A stretch of DNA of 64,000 nucleotides from the NCBI GenBank assembly GCA_958510825.1, contig OY294046.1, forward strand, positions 49,891,794 to 49,955,793, given 5' to 3'. Under the pieces are notes generated by a model that saw nothing but the letters and a program-made list of their open reading frames with translations, did not search any database and had not been told where the DNA came from. A program made the position numbers and the translations under genes. This DNA comes from Brachypterus glaber. Its lineage: Eukaryota; Arthropoda; Insecta; Coleoptera; Kateretidae. Shown piece by piece: positions 1 to 9,883 of this stretch. How positions within the stretch are numbered: the stretch's first letter is position 1; each line of letters opens with the position of its first letter.

Positions 1-1602
1 CTATATTGTTGCATCACTAGGTAGACAACAATTAACATTAATTACACCTCTATACAAATAAAATAATAGATTTTTAATCGAATTACTGTAAAAACGAGAA
101 GTGCTAAAGCAACATTTGTTACTTATATTTAAATAGCGTTTAATAATAACACAAGGTAACAAGGTTTTTGTTATATATATTTTTTTATTTACCGTAGTAT
201 GCCAAAAAATATTTTATTCGGTCATTTTACAGACAATCTGCTATTTGGGTTCTGGAAAAAATATTTTCAAAATTTATATTAGGACAAAAGTTCAGTTTTA
301 AGAAAGTATGCATTTATTTGTTTTCTTAAAAATGAGCTTATTATGACCTTTTGATGATCATCAGCAGGGAAATATTGAGATACAACAGGCCAATTTAAAA
401 ACGTATCGATAGTCGTCGTGGTAAGGATGGGAAGGCTTAAGAAGTTTTCTGACTGACTAAAGATCCAAACTTACTTTTGAGTTGTAATAGTTTGGAACCG
501 ATATTATTTAGCTAAAAGGTAAAAATTATCAGTAGTAATATCATAAGTGCATGTTGAATTATCGATAATTTTTTTACTGTATTAAAAAAATATTTTGCTT
601 GGGAATTGTTTGAGTGCATTTTTCGTGTTACAAAAATTATGTATGCACGAATGGTATTTTAAAAGATTATTTTACAAACAAAATAAGGAAATATATAATT
701 TTACCATGTTTAATGTTTTTTCATATTTAAATTAAAAATTTAAGAACTAAACAACAATATTACTTTACAACTATAATTAAAACTTTAAATCTCTTTGCCG
801 CGCTTTTTAAAACCACGATGTTCACTTGTTCGCTAACGTTGCCAAGTCTAAACTTTGCTTGAGGGATATTTTATGCTTGAGATTATTCCAATAAAATAGT
901 TGTTATCATATATTTTAGCATTTAAATAAAAATCATTGCTGTTTTTGTTTAAAAAGATTAGTAGTCAACTGAAAAGAAATAAAATAACGGTTGTTTCCAC
1001 CCGTAAAAAAACAATTTGGGATCGGTTTATGATATAGTTTGGCAACGCTGTACTGGTACCAGCGCCGTCATTTGATGTTTTGATTTCCGTCATTTAAAAG
1101 AAGTAAATTATTTACTTCTTTACTGTATATATATTTTTAATAAAGAAGTGTTTAAACTAGTTTTGAGTGGCCTGTTTTTAATACTAAGATTCAATTAAAT
1201 AAATTAAAATTTATGAATATCAGTGATTTAAAGCTTTTAAGATGGAAAGTACATAAAATATAATATATTATCTGAAATTAATTAGGGTTTATACCTAGCA
1301 TGTTTTGGTAATAAAATAGGCATTTATATTGCTTATCAATAAAAATAAATCAACAAAAGGTAAGCTTCACAAATTAAAAACACATTTTGCAAAAATATAA
1401 CATTTATTAAGATGACAGTAATTGTCAGTTTCTTGTTTCCATAGTAACCAAGTGATAATTGCAAAAATTATCAGATTCATTTTGATCTGATTGGTCAAGA
1501 AACTAAAAATGCAAGGTTTTGATTGGCCTATATATTGTTTGTGAAACAGTCAAGTGAAAATTTAGTATCGGCACTTTTAGTAAACGTATTAGTAAACTAG
1601 TA
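1..1602. other. AT-rich spacer, no gene seen
   Basis: No long open frame, RNA gene or clear repeat boundary is visible on either strand. The sequence is A/T-rich with short homopolymers, like unconstrained insect intergenic or intronic DNA. An exon of a host gene too short to recognise cannot be excluded. Confidence 0.5.
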
Positions 1603-1735
1603 TAATGAATTTTTTACCCACGAAACTAACTAAGAATTTGACCAATAAAATTTCAGAATTATTTGACACATTTAAGTTCAATGGTTAAATTCTTAGTTAT
1701 CTTAGTGTTAATAATTGGGTAAATCAACCTTAAGT
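1603..1735. mobile_element. Palindromic MITE, family A, degenerate copy
   Basis: The two halves are inverted copies of each other: the left arm holds CTAACTAAGAATTTGACCAA and the right arm its complement, followed by a run reading AATTGGGTAAATCAACCTTAA. The same family is better preserved at 38764-38902, which supports a mobile origin. The left terminus is eroded. It is non-coding, with almost no loop between the arms. The parental transposase is unknown. Confidence 0.65.
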
Positions 1736-2134
1736 TTTTAATAAAATATTTGCACCTGTTAACATCAATAAACTATTTCTTCATATAACACAATTAAAAT
1801 GCCCCATAAATACTTAGCAAATATAATTAATATATCCGTTCCAAATCGATCATAACTAAAAATATAGTTATTTCAAAGTAAATACAATCTATATAAATTT
1901 TATAATATATATTTTGTATTTACTGTGTCAATTAGGTATCTTTTATTTATATTAATACATGTCGATAATTAAGGAATAACTGTTAATTTAAAAACAAGTA
2001 CAACGAACAAAAATCTTAATTTTTTTTATACTTGTGTGTTTTTAAACATTTTTAGCAGTTCAAACCATTTTAAAACTGTAAAACCGAGAAATTATATTTT
2101 TTGTTGTTTTTGCTAAAGAAGCTCCCATGATATT
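1736..2134. other. Spacer, nothing recognised
   Basis: A/T-rich sequence with no coding frame, repeat family or RNA gene that I can support. Confidence 0.45.
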
Positions 2135-2289
2135 AGGGAACGTTCAAGTATTACGTAACGCTTCTAGGGGGGGTGGGGGTCATTTTGGAGTGTTACGCCC
2201 ATGTTAATGGTATAGGAAAATAGCGTTACAGGGGGGGTGGGGGTCTAAAATTATCAAAATTTGCGTTACGTAATACTTGAACTTTCCCT
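2135..2289. mobile_element. G-tract TIR MITE (family B), copy 1
   Basis: The ends are inverted repeats of about 25 bp: AGGGAACGTTCAAGTATTAC on the left and, as complement, AAGGGAAAGTTCAAGTATTA on the right, both continuing into ACGTAACGC. Just inside the left TIR and again mid-element are G-tracts of the form GGGGGGGTGGGGGT. Related copies lie at 30025-30536 and 56616-56703. The element is too short to code and must be mobilised in trans. The G-tracts could form quadruplexes. Confidence 0.75.
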
Positions 2290-3821
2290 TATCTGTTATT
2301 TAAAATAGGGCGTTTTAATTTCATATAAATAATAACAAAATATTTTTAAGTTAACAGAATGAAAAACGGCCTTGGGCTAAAATATGAAAACCAAAAGTTC
2401 TTAATATTGCACAAAATATTGAACTCTTGGAAGAGTCAGTAGCGTACCTGCAATTAAGTAAAAATGGAAAATAAAAAAATCCCTTTTTCGGACACCACTG
2501 ATTTTTAAAATAAAGATACTATTATTAGTAGAAGTAGTAGAAGATAGATCCGTTTAATAAAATTTTTGGTAGGCTCTAGCACAACAATTATAAGACTTAG
2601 AGCTTGGTGCCCATTAAGACTTTTAATCAGTCAGTTGAAGACTAAAACACATTCAAATCTTAACCCGGGGCCATTTCCCATAAGGTGTATACGTGGTACT
2701 TTATATCTGACATACCGCAGCCATGATATAAAAGTTTATAAAAGTTCATCAAAATAAATTTAGGTGACTACATTATTTACATTTGTCTGTAATAGACTTC
2801 TTTAGTTATTTGCATATGAGCAAAAGTTTGTTTTAGGAATGGCACTAGAAATACATTAAAAAAAACCGTGTGTGCCATATATGGGATAGTATGCGGGAAG
2901 GAAATGGCTTTGTTAATGTCGTATTTTACTTTCAAGTTATAATGTGGGAAATTATAAAATTCGCGTTTATTATAATTATATTTATTATATAATACTATAC
3001 TTAAGAGAAGGCCCCTCGGGATGGGTAATTTTAAATATACTTCTTAATATAGAATACTTATAAAAATGCACCTTTTTAAATGACATGTTTAATATTTTCT
3101 GTTTTAAACATACTTATTTACTAATTATCAATAATTACGACAGATCATTAATTATATACACTGCCGGTAAGTGATTATTATGAGTGTTTAAGTTATCATT
3201 TCTGACAGGAATGTATTTTTTAAAAATATCTTTTACACATATTAATAATATAATATTACATTAATATTTTTATCTATTTAATATGGGTAAACGTCTATCA
3301 TTTATGTAAAAAATGTAATAGTAGTAATAAGGTAATAGAACAAAACGTAGAATGAAAACAGCTAGAAGGAAATGTAGATATGTAGTAAACTAACATATTT
3401 TATAAAGACATCAATTTTAAATTTAAATCAAAATTTTAAAAGTGGTAATTTTTATAGACTGCAGTTTTGGGCTGCAGATCCTCTTCATCTATGTACGCGG
3501 ATTATGATTTCACGGGAGCTGAGAAACTGAATAATTAGTCTCGATTTTCGAGACAAGAAATAGTCTAAGAGCTGGTCACCATTTTTAAACGACTTCCAAA
3601 AAGAAGTCATCAATTCGACGTGTGACTTTGTTTTTTTTTATGCTTGATCCAGCACTTTAAAACGGATGAACAGAATTGAATGAAACTTTTTGCAACTTAA
3701 AGAGGGCATTCCTGAGGTGGTCCCGAATCAATTTAACCTTCGGATAATGCCAGGTAAGCCGGATAATTAAGATAAATTTAATAATTTTAACGCAATTTCA
3801 CAACGGCTTAATTTGGTTGTA
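2290..3821. other. Spacer, no supported gene
   Basis: A/T-rich with no recognisable coding region. An open frame of 63 codons at 2566-2757 has no motif and no coding bias that I can see. Around 3695-3770 there is a weak resemblance to pogo/Tigger-type ends (repeated GGATAA), too short to call. Confidence 0.45.
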
Positions 3822-3846
3822 ATATTATTATTATTATTATTATTAT
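3822..3846 (-). repeat. (ATT)n 3' tail of the retrotransposon
   Basis: Eight trinucleotide repeats lie directly after the 3' UTR on the minus strand. Tails of this kind arise by slippage during target-primed reverse transcription in CR1/L2-like elements. Confidence 0.8.
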
Positions 3847-3990
3847 ACAATGTATAGGGCAGAGGAATAATCCTATTATGCCCAGATTTATAAAACAACA
3901 AAAATTATAGTAAAAAAAAAAACTTAAAGAAATATAGTATCAAATAAAAGGTAGGTGAAAATGAACATAATAATTACAAAAAGTAGGAAT

Positions 3991-6783
3991 CTAGATTGAA
4001 ATAATTGTGTCATACTGGTTCTTGAAACTGTTTATGCTGGTGGCCTGAACCACTGATGCTGGCAAGCCATTCCATACGTTGAATATACGGTTGACTAAGA
4101 AAGACTGACGGGGTTTGGTTCGATAGTTTTGCTTCTTTAATTTTAAATTGTGTCCTCTGAGCCTGATATTCTCATTGAGAATAAACATATCCTTTATATT
4201 TACAGAGAAATGGTCATGAAGAACGTGATACGTAAATATTAAGTCTCCTCTAGTTTTTCTGTTAAGAAATGTAGGAATTCGGGCCATTTGGAGCCTTTCT
4301 TCATAGGAAGGTCTGTTTGGTCCAAATGTAATTCTACTAGCTCTTCTTTGGACAGATTCGAGGTTGTTAGAGTCTCGTATAAGTTCTGGATGCCAGATGG
4401 GACCTGCATACTCCAAAATCGGTCTAACATGCATTTTGTAAAGCTTCATAAAAGTTTGGAAACTAACATTTTTGAATGCTTTGGACAATATGTACAGTTT
4501 AGTATTGGCTTTTTTACAGGCGTTAGAAATGTGTTCCGACCATGTTAGATTTTCATTTATTGTTAGTCCTAAATCTTTTTGTGAGCGAACACTGCCTAAT
4601 TGTATACCATTGATGTGATATTGCAGACGTGGGTTTGATTTTCCGATATGCAGGACAACACATTTTTGCAAGTTGAGAGGAAGCATCCATTCTTGGCTCC
4701 ATGTGAATATGGTATTTAGATCTTCTTGAAGAGTGCCGTGTGACGTCAAAGGGTTTCCGTAAAACTTTGTATCGTCGGCAAAAGCAGAGGAGTCGGATAT
4801 GATTAGGAAAAAAAGGATAGCTGTGAAAACTAGGAAGAGAATAGGACCAAGAACAGAGCCTTGCGGGACACCACTAGTTACAATAAAGATTTCCGATAGA
4901 GATTTATTAATTCTAACTATAAACCGCCTATTAGTTAGAAAGCTAGTGATCCAAAGAAGCAATTTACCTCTAATTCCGAAATGCTCGAGTATCTTAATAA
5001 GCCTTTTTGTGGGAACGCGATCGAACGCTTTAGAGAAATCGAGATAGATAACATCAGTGGGTAGGTTTAAATCGGAAGATAACGTCCAATCGTTAATACA
5101 TTTTAGTAAATTAGTTATAACAGAGCGACCACGGACGAAGCCGTGCTGTTGCTCTGGAATAACTTTTTCATGTAGAAAAAAACTGGACATTTCTTTGGCA
5201 ATGATTGATTCCATAATTTTGGCGATAATAGGAACTAAACTTATTGGCCTATAATTATCTGGGTTGGCTTTATCCCCTTTCTTGAAAATACTTGTTATAC
5301 ATGCCAATTTCCAAGCTTCTGGAAGAACGTGATTGGAAAAGGAAAAATTCATAATTAAAGACAATGGTTTTGAAATAATACAGGAGCAATTCTTTAAAAT
5401 AACAGAAGTTATGCCGTCAAGTCCTGGAGCAGACGTATTAGAAAGTTTATTTATTTCTAACTCTATAGCCTCGGGAGTAAAGTTTATATTGGAAAGAGAA
5501 TTTACAATTCTTGGAGCGGGGATATGGGGGAGAGGAATGTTATCTGGCTCGATAGTGTATACTTTTGAAAAAGTCTCAGCTAATAGATTGGCAACTTCGT
5601 CGTCATTTCCGCAAACAGACCCATCTGGTCGTTTTAGCATTGGTACAGATACTTTTGTTTTCAATGTAGAGCGAACATATTTATGAAATGTTTTCATATT
5701 ACCATCGTTAGCTATACCGTCCAGATAGGTGCGCCTTGCATTTTTAATAGTTTGGCTTAAGGAGTTTGAAAAACTTCTGTGGTAGTTGAAATCAGTAATA
5801 TTTTCACTTGTACGATATTTGCGCCAAAGTTTTCTTTTATATCTAACCATGCTTAAGATTTCGTTATTAATCCAGGGCTTTAGTTTGTTAAAATGAATTT
5901 CTTTTTTTATTGTGTTACGATTCACGACATTTTTCAAGGTAGTAGAAAAAACGTCCCAATTATTATTGATATTTCCAGAGGACAGAAGCTCATTCCAGTT
6001 TATAGAATTAAGTTCTGATTTAACTGTTTCGTAATTAGTTATATTTAGTATTTTAATATTATTCTTAATAGGCCTGCTTGGTACAATAAATTGTATGTTT
6101 GTTGTTAAAACGACATGGTCTGATATGCTAATGGGGCTATGGAAAACAGGTTCAGTCAATAAATGTGTATCACTGGTAAGAATCAAATCAAGTAGTGAGG
6201 GATTTTGATTTCTTCTGAAACGAGTAGGACTGTTCACTAGTTGAGTAAGGTTAGAATTTAATAACAAATCACAAAAATGTGTTTCGGAATTATACGGTTC
6301 AGGAAAATTTGTAATGGGCCAGGATAGATTGGGAAAGTTAAAGTCCCCAATTATTACGGAATACTGATGAGAGTCAACGAGATCAGAGATTTTATTAAAT
6401 AAGAGTTTGTCTTTTTCGAGACCTGCATCTCCTGGTCGATATACGCATATTATTAAAAAGTTAATTTGTAATGAGGTAGATGTAAAATGAAGAGCTAAAA
6501 AATCGTTTCCTTGACCATCAAATGGAACCTCTTTAATAGTAAAATTTAAAAACTTTGAGTTATCTATGTAAATACAGGCTCCTCCACCTCGTTGAACTGG
6601 CCTATCGGACCTAAATATGGAATAGCCATCGATATTAACAAGACTGTCTGGTATATGTGGTTTTAACCATGTTTCAGTAATCATAATAATTGCGGGTTTG
6701 TGTAATTGGACAGAACAAAGGAAAGGATCAAACTTGGCAATTAAGGAGTCTAAATTTGTATACATGATGGGCCATTCTAGCAT
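3991..6783 (-). CDS. Non-LTR retrotransposon ORF2: AP-like endonuclease and reverse transcriptase
   Basis: The 930-residue product is uninterrupted. Residues 1-230 form an apurinic/apyrimidinic-like endonuclease: TETWL at 36-40, GGGACIYI near 67, GDFN at 146-149 and SDH at 221-223 are the expected metal-binding and catalytic motifs. Residues about 440-720 form the reverse transcriptase: RPISL near 512, QHGFVRGRS near 546, motif A LDFSKAFD with Asp582, motif B SGVPQGSVLGP at 637-647, and the catalytic FADD at 668-671. The C-terminal part (about 770-900) has the YVRPILEY-type and YEERL..RRLRGDL-type signature of the CR1/L2 group. It would nick target DNA and copy the element RNA at the nick. 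Oddity: the segment between motif B and FADD reads LVFTAILFFLII, where relatives usually have F(I/T)NDLP. The start codon is uncertain; homology begins at about residue 7. It ends 20 bp before the ORF1 fragment upstream. Confidence 0.93.
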   Translation of the reverse strand: MLEWPIMYTNLDSLIAKFDPFLCSVQLHKPAIIMITETWLKPHIPDSLVNIDGYSIFRSDRPVQRGGGACIYIDNSKFLNFTIKEVPFDGQGNDFLALHFTSTSLQINFLIICVYRPGDAGLEKDKLLFNKISDLVDSHQYSVIIGDFNFPNLSWPITNFPEPYNSETHFCDLLLNSNLTQLVNSPTRFRRNQNPSLLDLILTSDTHLLTEPVFHSPISISDHVVLTTNIQFIVPSRPIKNNIKILNITNYETVKSELNSINWNELLSSGNINNNWDVFSTTLKNVVNRNTIKKEIHFNKLKPWINNEILSMVRYKRKLWRKYRTSENITDFNYHRSFSNSLSQTIKNARRTYLDGIANDGNMKTFHKYVRSTLKTKVSVPMLKRPDGSVCGNDDEVANLLAETFSKVYTIEPDNIPLPHIPAPRIVNSLSNINFTPEAIELEINKLSNTSAPGLDGITSVILKNCSCIISKPLSLIMNFSFSNHVLPEAWKLACITSIFKKGDKANPDNYRPISLVPIIAKIMESIIAKEMSSFFLHEKVIPEQQHGFVRGRSVITNLLKCINDWTLSSDLNLPTDVIYLDFSKAFDRVPTKRLIKILEHFGIRGKLLLWITSFLTNRRFIVRINKSLSEIFIVTSGVPQGSVLGPILFLVFTAILFFLIISDSSAFADDTKFYGNPLTSHGTLQEDLNTIFTWSQEWMLPLNLQKCVVLHIGKSNPRLQYHINGIQLGSVRSQKDLGLTINENLTWSEHISNACKKANTKLYILSKAFKNVSFQTFMKLYKMHVRPILEYAGPIWHPELIRDSNNLESVQRRASRITFGPNRPSYEERLQMARIPTFLNRKTRGDLIFTYHVLHDHFSVNIKDMFILNENIRLRGHNLKLKKQNYRTKPRQSFLVNRIFNVWNGLPASVVQATSINSFKNQYDTIISI

Positions 6784-6803
6784 TTTTTGCGAATTGACAG
6801 AGC

Positions 6804-7118
6804 TTAGTTTTTTTCAATAATGGTTGGGATGCCTTTAACGTACTTTATAGTAAGGTCTTCTCCAGCTTCGTTGCGATTGTTAAGCTCCGTGCGAAGATCA
6901 GCTAGAAACTGACGTTCGCGCGGGCTTTTGTCGCTAGACAAGGTGATATCTGCAAATTCTGATCTATTAAGTTTGCTTTTGTTGCGGAGAAGTTGCATTA
7001 CTAAATAATCATTTTGCAATATTGCTTTTACAGGCCGCGGTTTATTGACAGTTGGTTTACCAAGCCGAATAACTGAGACTGGTGCATTAATTGCATTTTC
7101 AAAATTGATATCAACCAA
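6804..7118 (-). pseudogene. Non-LTR retrotransposon ORF1, C-terminal fragment
   Basis: About 104 residues (more if the frame is read from 7208) ending just upstream of ORF2. The order RLGKPTVNKPRPVK, then a hydrophobic stretch, then SDKSPRERQFLADLRTELNNR and TIKYVKGIPTII is the conserved C-terminal domain of ORF1 proteins in CR1/Jockey-like elements, which bind element RNA as a chaperone. The N-terminal half, including any zinc finger or PHD domain, is missing because the copy is 5'-truncated. The apparent start is a TTG inside the domain, not a real initiation site. ORF1 and ORF2 are in the same orientation, separated by about 20 bp, as usual for the group. Confidence 0.82.
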
Positions 7119-7211
7119 ATTTTTAGAGAAATATCGGATAAGCTGGATAACTTGAATAAGATATACACGGTGTATTTGAAATAGGGTCGAAAATTTTAAG
7201 GAGTGATTCTA

Positions 7212-7605
7212 CATTAGAAAATATGACAAAAAGTTCGTATAAACACAAGTCTAAAAATAGATAGATCTAATAATATGGAATATTTATAATTATAATTATA
7301 GGTACCCCCATTTAGTAAAAAAATTTGGATATATTAATAAATGAGTATAGATTTATTATTGTACTACTACGTACCAAATCAATAACTACTTAATTAATGT
7401 CAACCAGTAATTGTTCAGTTATAATTCATTTTGATTTACTTTTATTGTTAATTTAAATACGTGGGATTTTAATTGAGGGATATATAAAGTTCTATTTCTT
7501 CATTTCTAGTAGAACAAGCAGTAAATATACAGGTTGGGCAAAAAAAAACTTTTTGCAGTAACCCCAAGGTTTTAAAATAACCCTTTCAAAAAAAAAGCTT
7601 TACAC
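7212..7605. other. Spacer, nothing recognised
   Basis: A/T-rich sequence between the retrotransposon and the SINE. No coding frame or repeat boundary is visible. A-rich stretches precede the SINE. Confidence 0.45.
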
Positions 7606-7886
7606 GGGAGGATTGATGTAGTGGTCTACCGCGTCTGTACTTGACAAGTCTACTACAAGTAGCGTGAGTTCGATTCTCACTGGCACCGATTTGCCTTTTT
7701 CAGTTAATTAATAATTGAAATTTGGCGAAGGCATAAGTGACGCGGACACTCCCCATAAAAACTGGTTCGAAAGTCAGTATAAGCCGGTGGTTCCCTCTAC
7801 TACTAGCCCACACAAGTCCTGGACTTAAGGGATGCTTAATTAAGTAGAATAGTACGAGGTTAAACAAACAAAACAAAAACAAAAAA
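7606..7886 (+). mobile_element. tRNA-derived SINE, copy 1
   Basis: The first 81 bp are tRNA-like, starting GGGAGGATTGATGTAGTGG and containing A-box-like and B-box-like RNA polymerase III promoter elements. An unrelated body follows (about 150 bp, with AAGTCCTGGACTTAAGG-like palindromic sequence) and a tail of AAACAAAACAAAAACAAAAA. A second copy, 60800-61078 on the minus strand, shares the whole structure, which proves this is a dispersed SINE and not a functional tRNA gene. The head cannot fold into a clean cloverleaf. Target duplications could not be identified, probably because the 3' flank was rearranged (see the tandem duplication). A non-LTR partner must supply the reverse transcriptase. 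Confidence 0.88.
7614..7676 (+). promoter_or_regulatory. Internal Pol III promoter (A and B boxes) of the SINE
   Basis: TGATGTAGTGG at 7614-7624 resembles the A box, and GAGTTCGATTC at 7666-7676 matches the B box. The 41-bp gap is typical of tRNA-derived SINEs. Confidence 0.7.
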
Positions 7887-8212
7887 ACTGACCAATATAA
7901 ACATATTTTAAATAAATAAGTAAAATTATCTGAATAATAATAATGGAGATTTCTCCCGTTAGATTAGACCGGGATGACGCGGACACTCCCCATAAAAACT
8001 GGTTCGAAAGTCAGTATAAGCCGGTGGTTCCCTCTACTACTAGCCCACACAAGTCCTGGACTTAAGGGATGCTTAATTAAGTAGAATAGTACGAGGTTAA
8101 ACAAACAAAACAAAAACAAAAAAACTGACCAATATAAACATATTTTAAATAAATAAGTAAAATTATCTGAATAATAATAATGGAGATTTCTCCCGTTAGA
8201 TTAGACCGGGAC
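7739..8212 (+). repeat. Tandem duplication of the SINE tail plus flank, 2 x 237 bp
   Basis: The block 7739-7975 is repeated at 7976-8212 with essentially no differences by eye. It starts inside the SINE body (at GACGCGGACACTCCCC) and includes the A-rich tail and about 90 bp of 3' flank ending TTAGATTAGACCGGGA. The duplication therefore arose after the SINE inserted, by slippage or unequal exchange, and not by a second transposition. Confidence 0.92.
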
Positions 8213-8251
8213 AAAAGTTATACCCAAAAAGGATAGAAGACATACATACAC

Positions 8252-8353
8252 TCCCACTTCCACCCAACCAAGCAAATTCTGTATTTGTTCTTTGTTGAAC
8301 AAATTCAATATTTACCGATTTACTCGATATTTACTTGGCCGGGCGGAAAGTGT
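8252..8353. repeat. Imperfect hairpin, related to the next one
   Basis: The left arm contains CACTTCCACCCAACCAAG and TCTGTATTTGTT; the right arm contains AACAAATTCAATATT and TACTTGGCCGGGCGGAAAGT. The arms are complementary with mismatches and share motifs with the better hairpin at 8453-8540. It looks like a decayed copy of the same small foldback element. Confidence 0.55.
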
Positions 8354-8452
8354 AACTATATTATTAAAGAAATTACTGGCGCCATCTAAATTTTAGTAGA
8401 ATTATCTTATTCTACAGATTCACATTAGCTATGTTCGTTCGTGCCGCTCACT

Positions 8453-8540
8453 GCTACACTTTCCGGCCAACCAAATAAATACTGTATTTGTTGTATGAAA
8501 AACAAATACAGTATTAATTTGGTTGGCTGGAAAGTGTAGC
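8453..8540. repeat. Foldback hairpin with 40-bp arms
   Basis: GCTACACTTTCCGGCCAACC begins the left arm (8453-8492), an 8-bp loop follows, and the right arm (8501-8540) ends GGTTGGCTGGAAAGTGTAGC. Pairing is nearly perfect. It is probably a tiny palindromic MITE. The adjacent 8252-8353 hairpin is a decayed relative. No coding capacity. Confidence 0.78.
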
Positions 8541-8851
8541 ACAAATGAGATAGAGATAGGGTAGACGTCTTTTGTTTCATAATTCTAGTTGTAGAGAGCT
8601 CCATTAAATATTACATGATTTTAGCATATTCAGACCAAAATTCGTGAAGATCGGACAAGAAGCAAAAACGTTATGGCAGTTTAAAAATTGTCCAGGTATG
8701 TAATACATACAACACATACTCACACAGTGTGAATTATTGATGCCAATGGTCAAGAATAGTGTTGCAGGTGCTGTACCGATGTAAAATTTAGATAATAGGG
8801 ATGGCAGAAGTAAAAGACTAAATGATGCCAAAGAAGAATTAGTCCAGTCAA

Positions 8852-9682
8852 ATAATAAATGTAAATTGTAATATATTGCTGATATTTTAAAGGGTAATAC
8901 TGGATGGTAACAGAACACTCCTGTTAGTTTTGCACCGGGTGATATGCGTAAGGGGTGTTCGTTATCTTGAATTTTACGGGTGAGTTGCTTAATATGCATC
9001 TTACTATAAAAATTCATATAACCAATTTTGCAAAGGAGAATATTTCCAACAATTTTGTTAGGATCATTTTTTAATATATTAATAACAATCGAATTAATTC
9101 AAAAATATCCATGTTGGAGGTGAAATTGGTTTGTTCCCATTTTTCAACCAAATTATTCATCGAAGAATAAAAGTGGCTGTGAGAAAACTTATAGCTGTTA
9201 AAATTCTCTATAAGTTTCATGTATTATAAATTTTCATAAGTACTATGGTACGGTTACAGAGGGCGCTCACTGTAACTGTAAAAAAATACTTATAAAAATT
9301 CGTAATATATAAAACTTATAGAGAATTTCAGGGGCTACAAGTTTGCTTATAACCACTTGTATCCTCCGATTAATATTTTGACTAAAAAATTGAAAAAACC
9401 AATTTCACACCCAAATTGGCCATTTTTGAATATTTATAACTCAATTGTTATTAATAAATTTAAAAAAAATGTTCCAAAAAAATTATTGAAAATGTTCTCC
9501 TTAACAAAATTGGTTATATGGATTTTGAACGTAAGGTGCATATTTAACGAGATAACCGCACACCCTTAAAATTCAAGATAGCGGACACCCTTTACGCAAA
9601 TCACCCAGTGAAAAACTAACAAGATTGTCCTGTTACTATCCACAACTACCCTTTTAAATATCAGCCCGTGTACATTTATTGT
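8852..9682. mobile_element. Foldback element, about 830 bp, long inverted arms
   Basis: The sequence from about 8852 to 9235 is matched in inverse by about 9270-9682. Landmarks are the ATATAACCAATTTTG block, the block with TATCTTGAATTTTA, and, at the centre, TAAAATTCTCTATAAGTTT paired with AAACTTATAGAGAATTT. The arms are about 80% similar with small gaps, so the element is old. A 137-codon frame on the minus strand (8604-9017) falls across the left arm and looks incidental. Termini and superfamily are not determined. Confidence 0.75.
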
Positions 9683-9739
9683 AATTTAACATATGAATTT
9701 CTCGTAATTTGATTATACTAAATGGAGAAGATAAATTGC

Positions 9740-9883
9740 TTAGGCTGGGTTTATCAAAATCCAGCTAAATTTAGCTGACACGTAATAACCATAGCAACTC
9801 CAACCAAAATCTAGAGTTTGCTCTTAACTGAGACTTTATCTTTTAGATAAAGTTTTAACTGTACGCTGATAAACTGGGCCTTA
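9740..9883. mobile_element. Harbinger-like MITE with TTA target duplication
   Basis: Inverted ends GGCTGGGTTTATCA and (complement) GGCCCAGTTTATCA bound 9743-9880, flanked on both sides by TTA (9740-9742 and 9881-9883). A 3-bp TWA duplication with GG-starting TIRs is the hallmark of PIF/Harbinger. At 138 bp it is non-coding and non-autonomous. Confidence 0.72.

Larger units (their letters stand above)
3822..7208 (-). mobile_element. CR1/L2-group non-LTR retrotransposon, 5'-truncated
   Basis: Reading on the minus strand, the element carries the C-terminal part of ORF1, a complete ORF2 (endonuclease plus reverse transcriptase), a 3' UTR of about 145 bp and a 3' tail of ATT repeats at 3822-3846. 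It has no poly(A); a simple-sequence tail is typical of CR1/L2-related clades. The 5' end is truncated within ORF1, as expected for incomplete target-primed reverse transcription. The frame is open back to a stop at 7209-7211, so the exact truncation point lies between about 7120 and 7208. I could not identify a convincing target-site duplication. This is the only element here with a full-length open polymerase frame. Confidence 0.88.

Noticed and set aside
3695..7160. pogo/Tigger-like GGATAA repeats on both sides of the CR1/L2-like element, suggesting insertion into a pogo element
   Set aside because: The matches are short, and on the right side the sequence may still belong to ORF1, which is open to 7208.
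7606..7687. Possible functional tRNA gene (also 61000-61078, minus)
   Set aside because: The tRNA-like head is fused to the same body and A-rich tail in both copies and lacks a clean cloverleaf. It is a SINE head.
8604..9017. A 137-codon minus-strand frame
   Set aside because: It lies largely in the arm of a foldback element, and the matching inverse arm does not preserve the reading frame.
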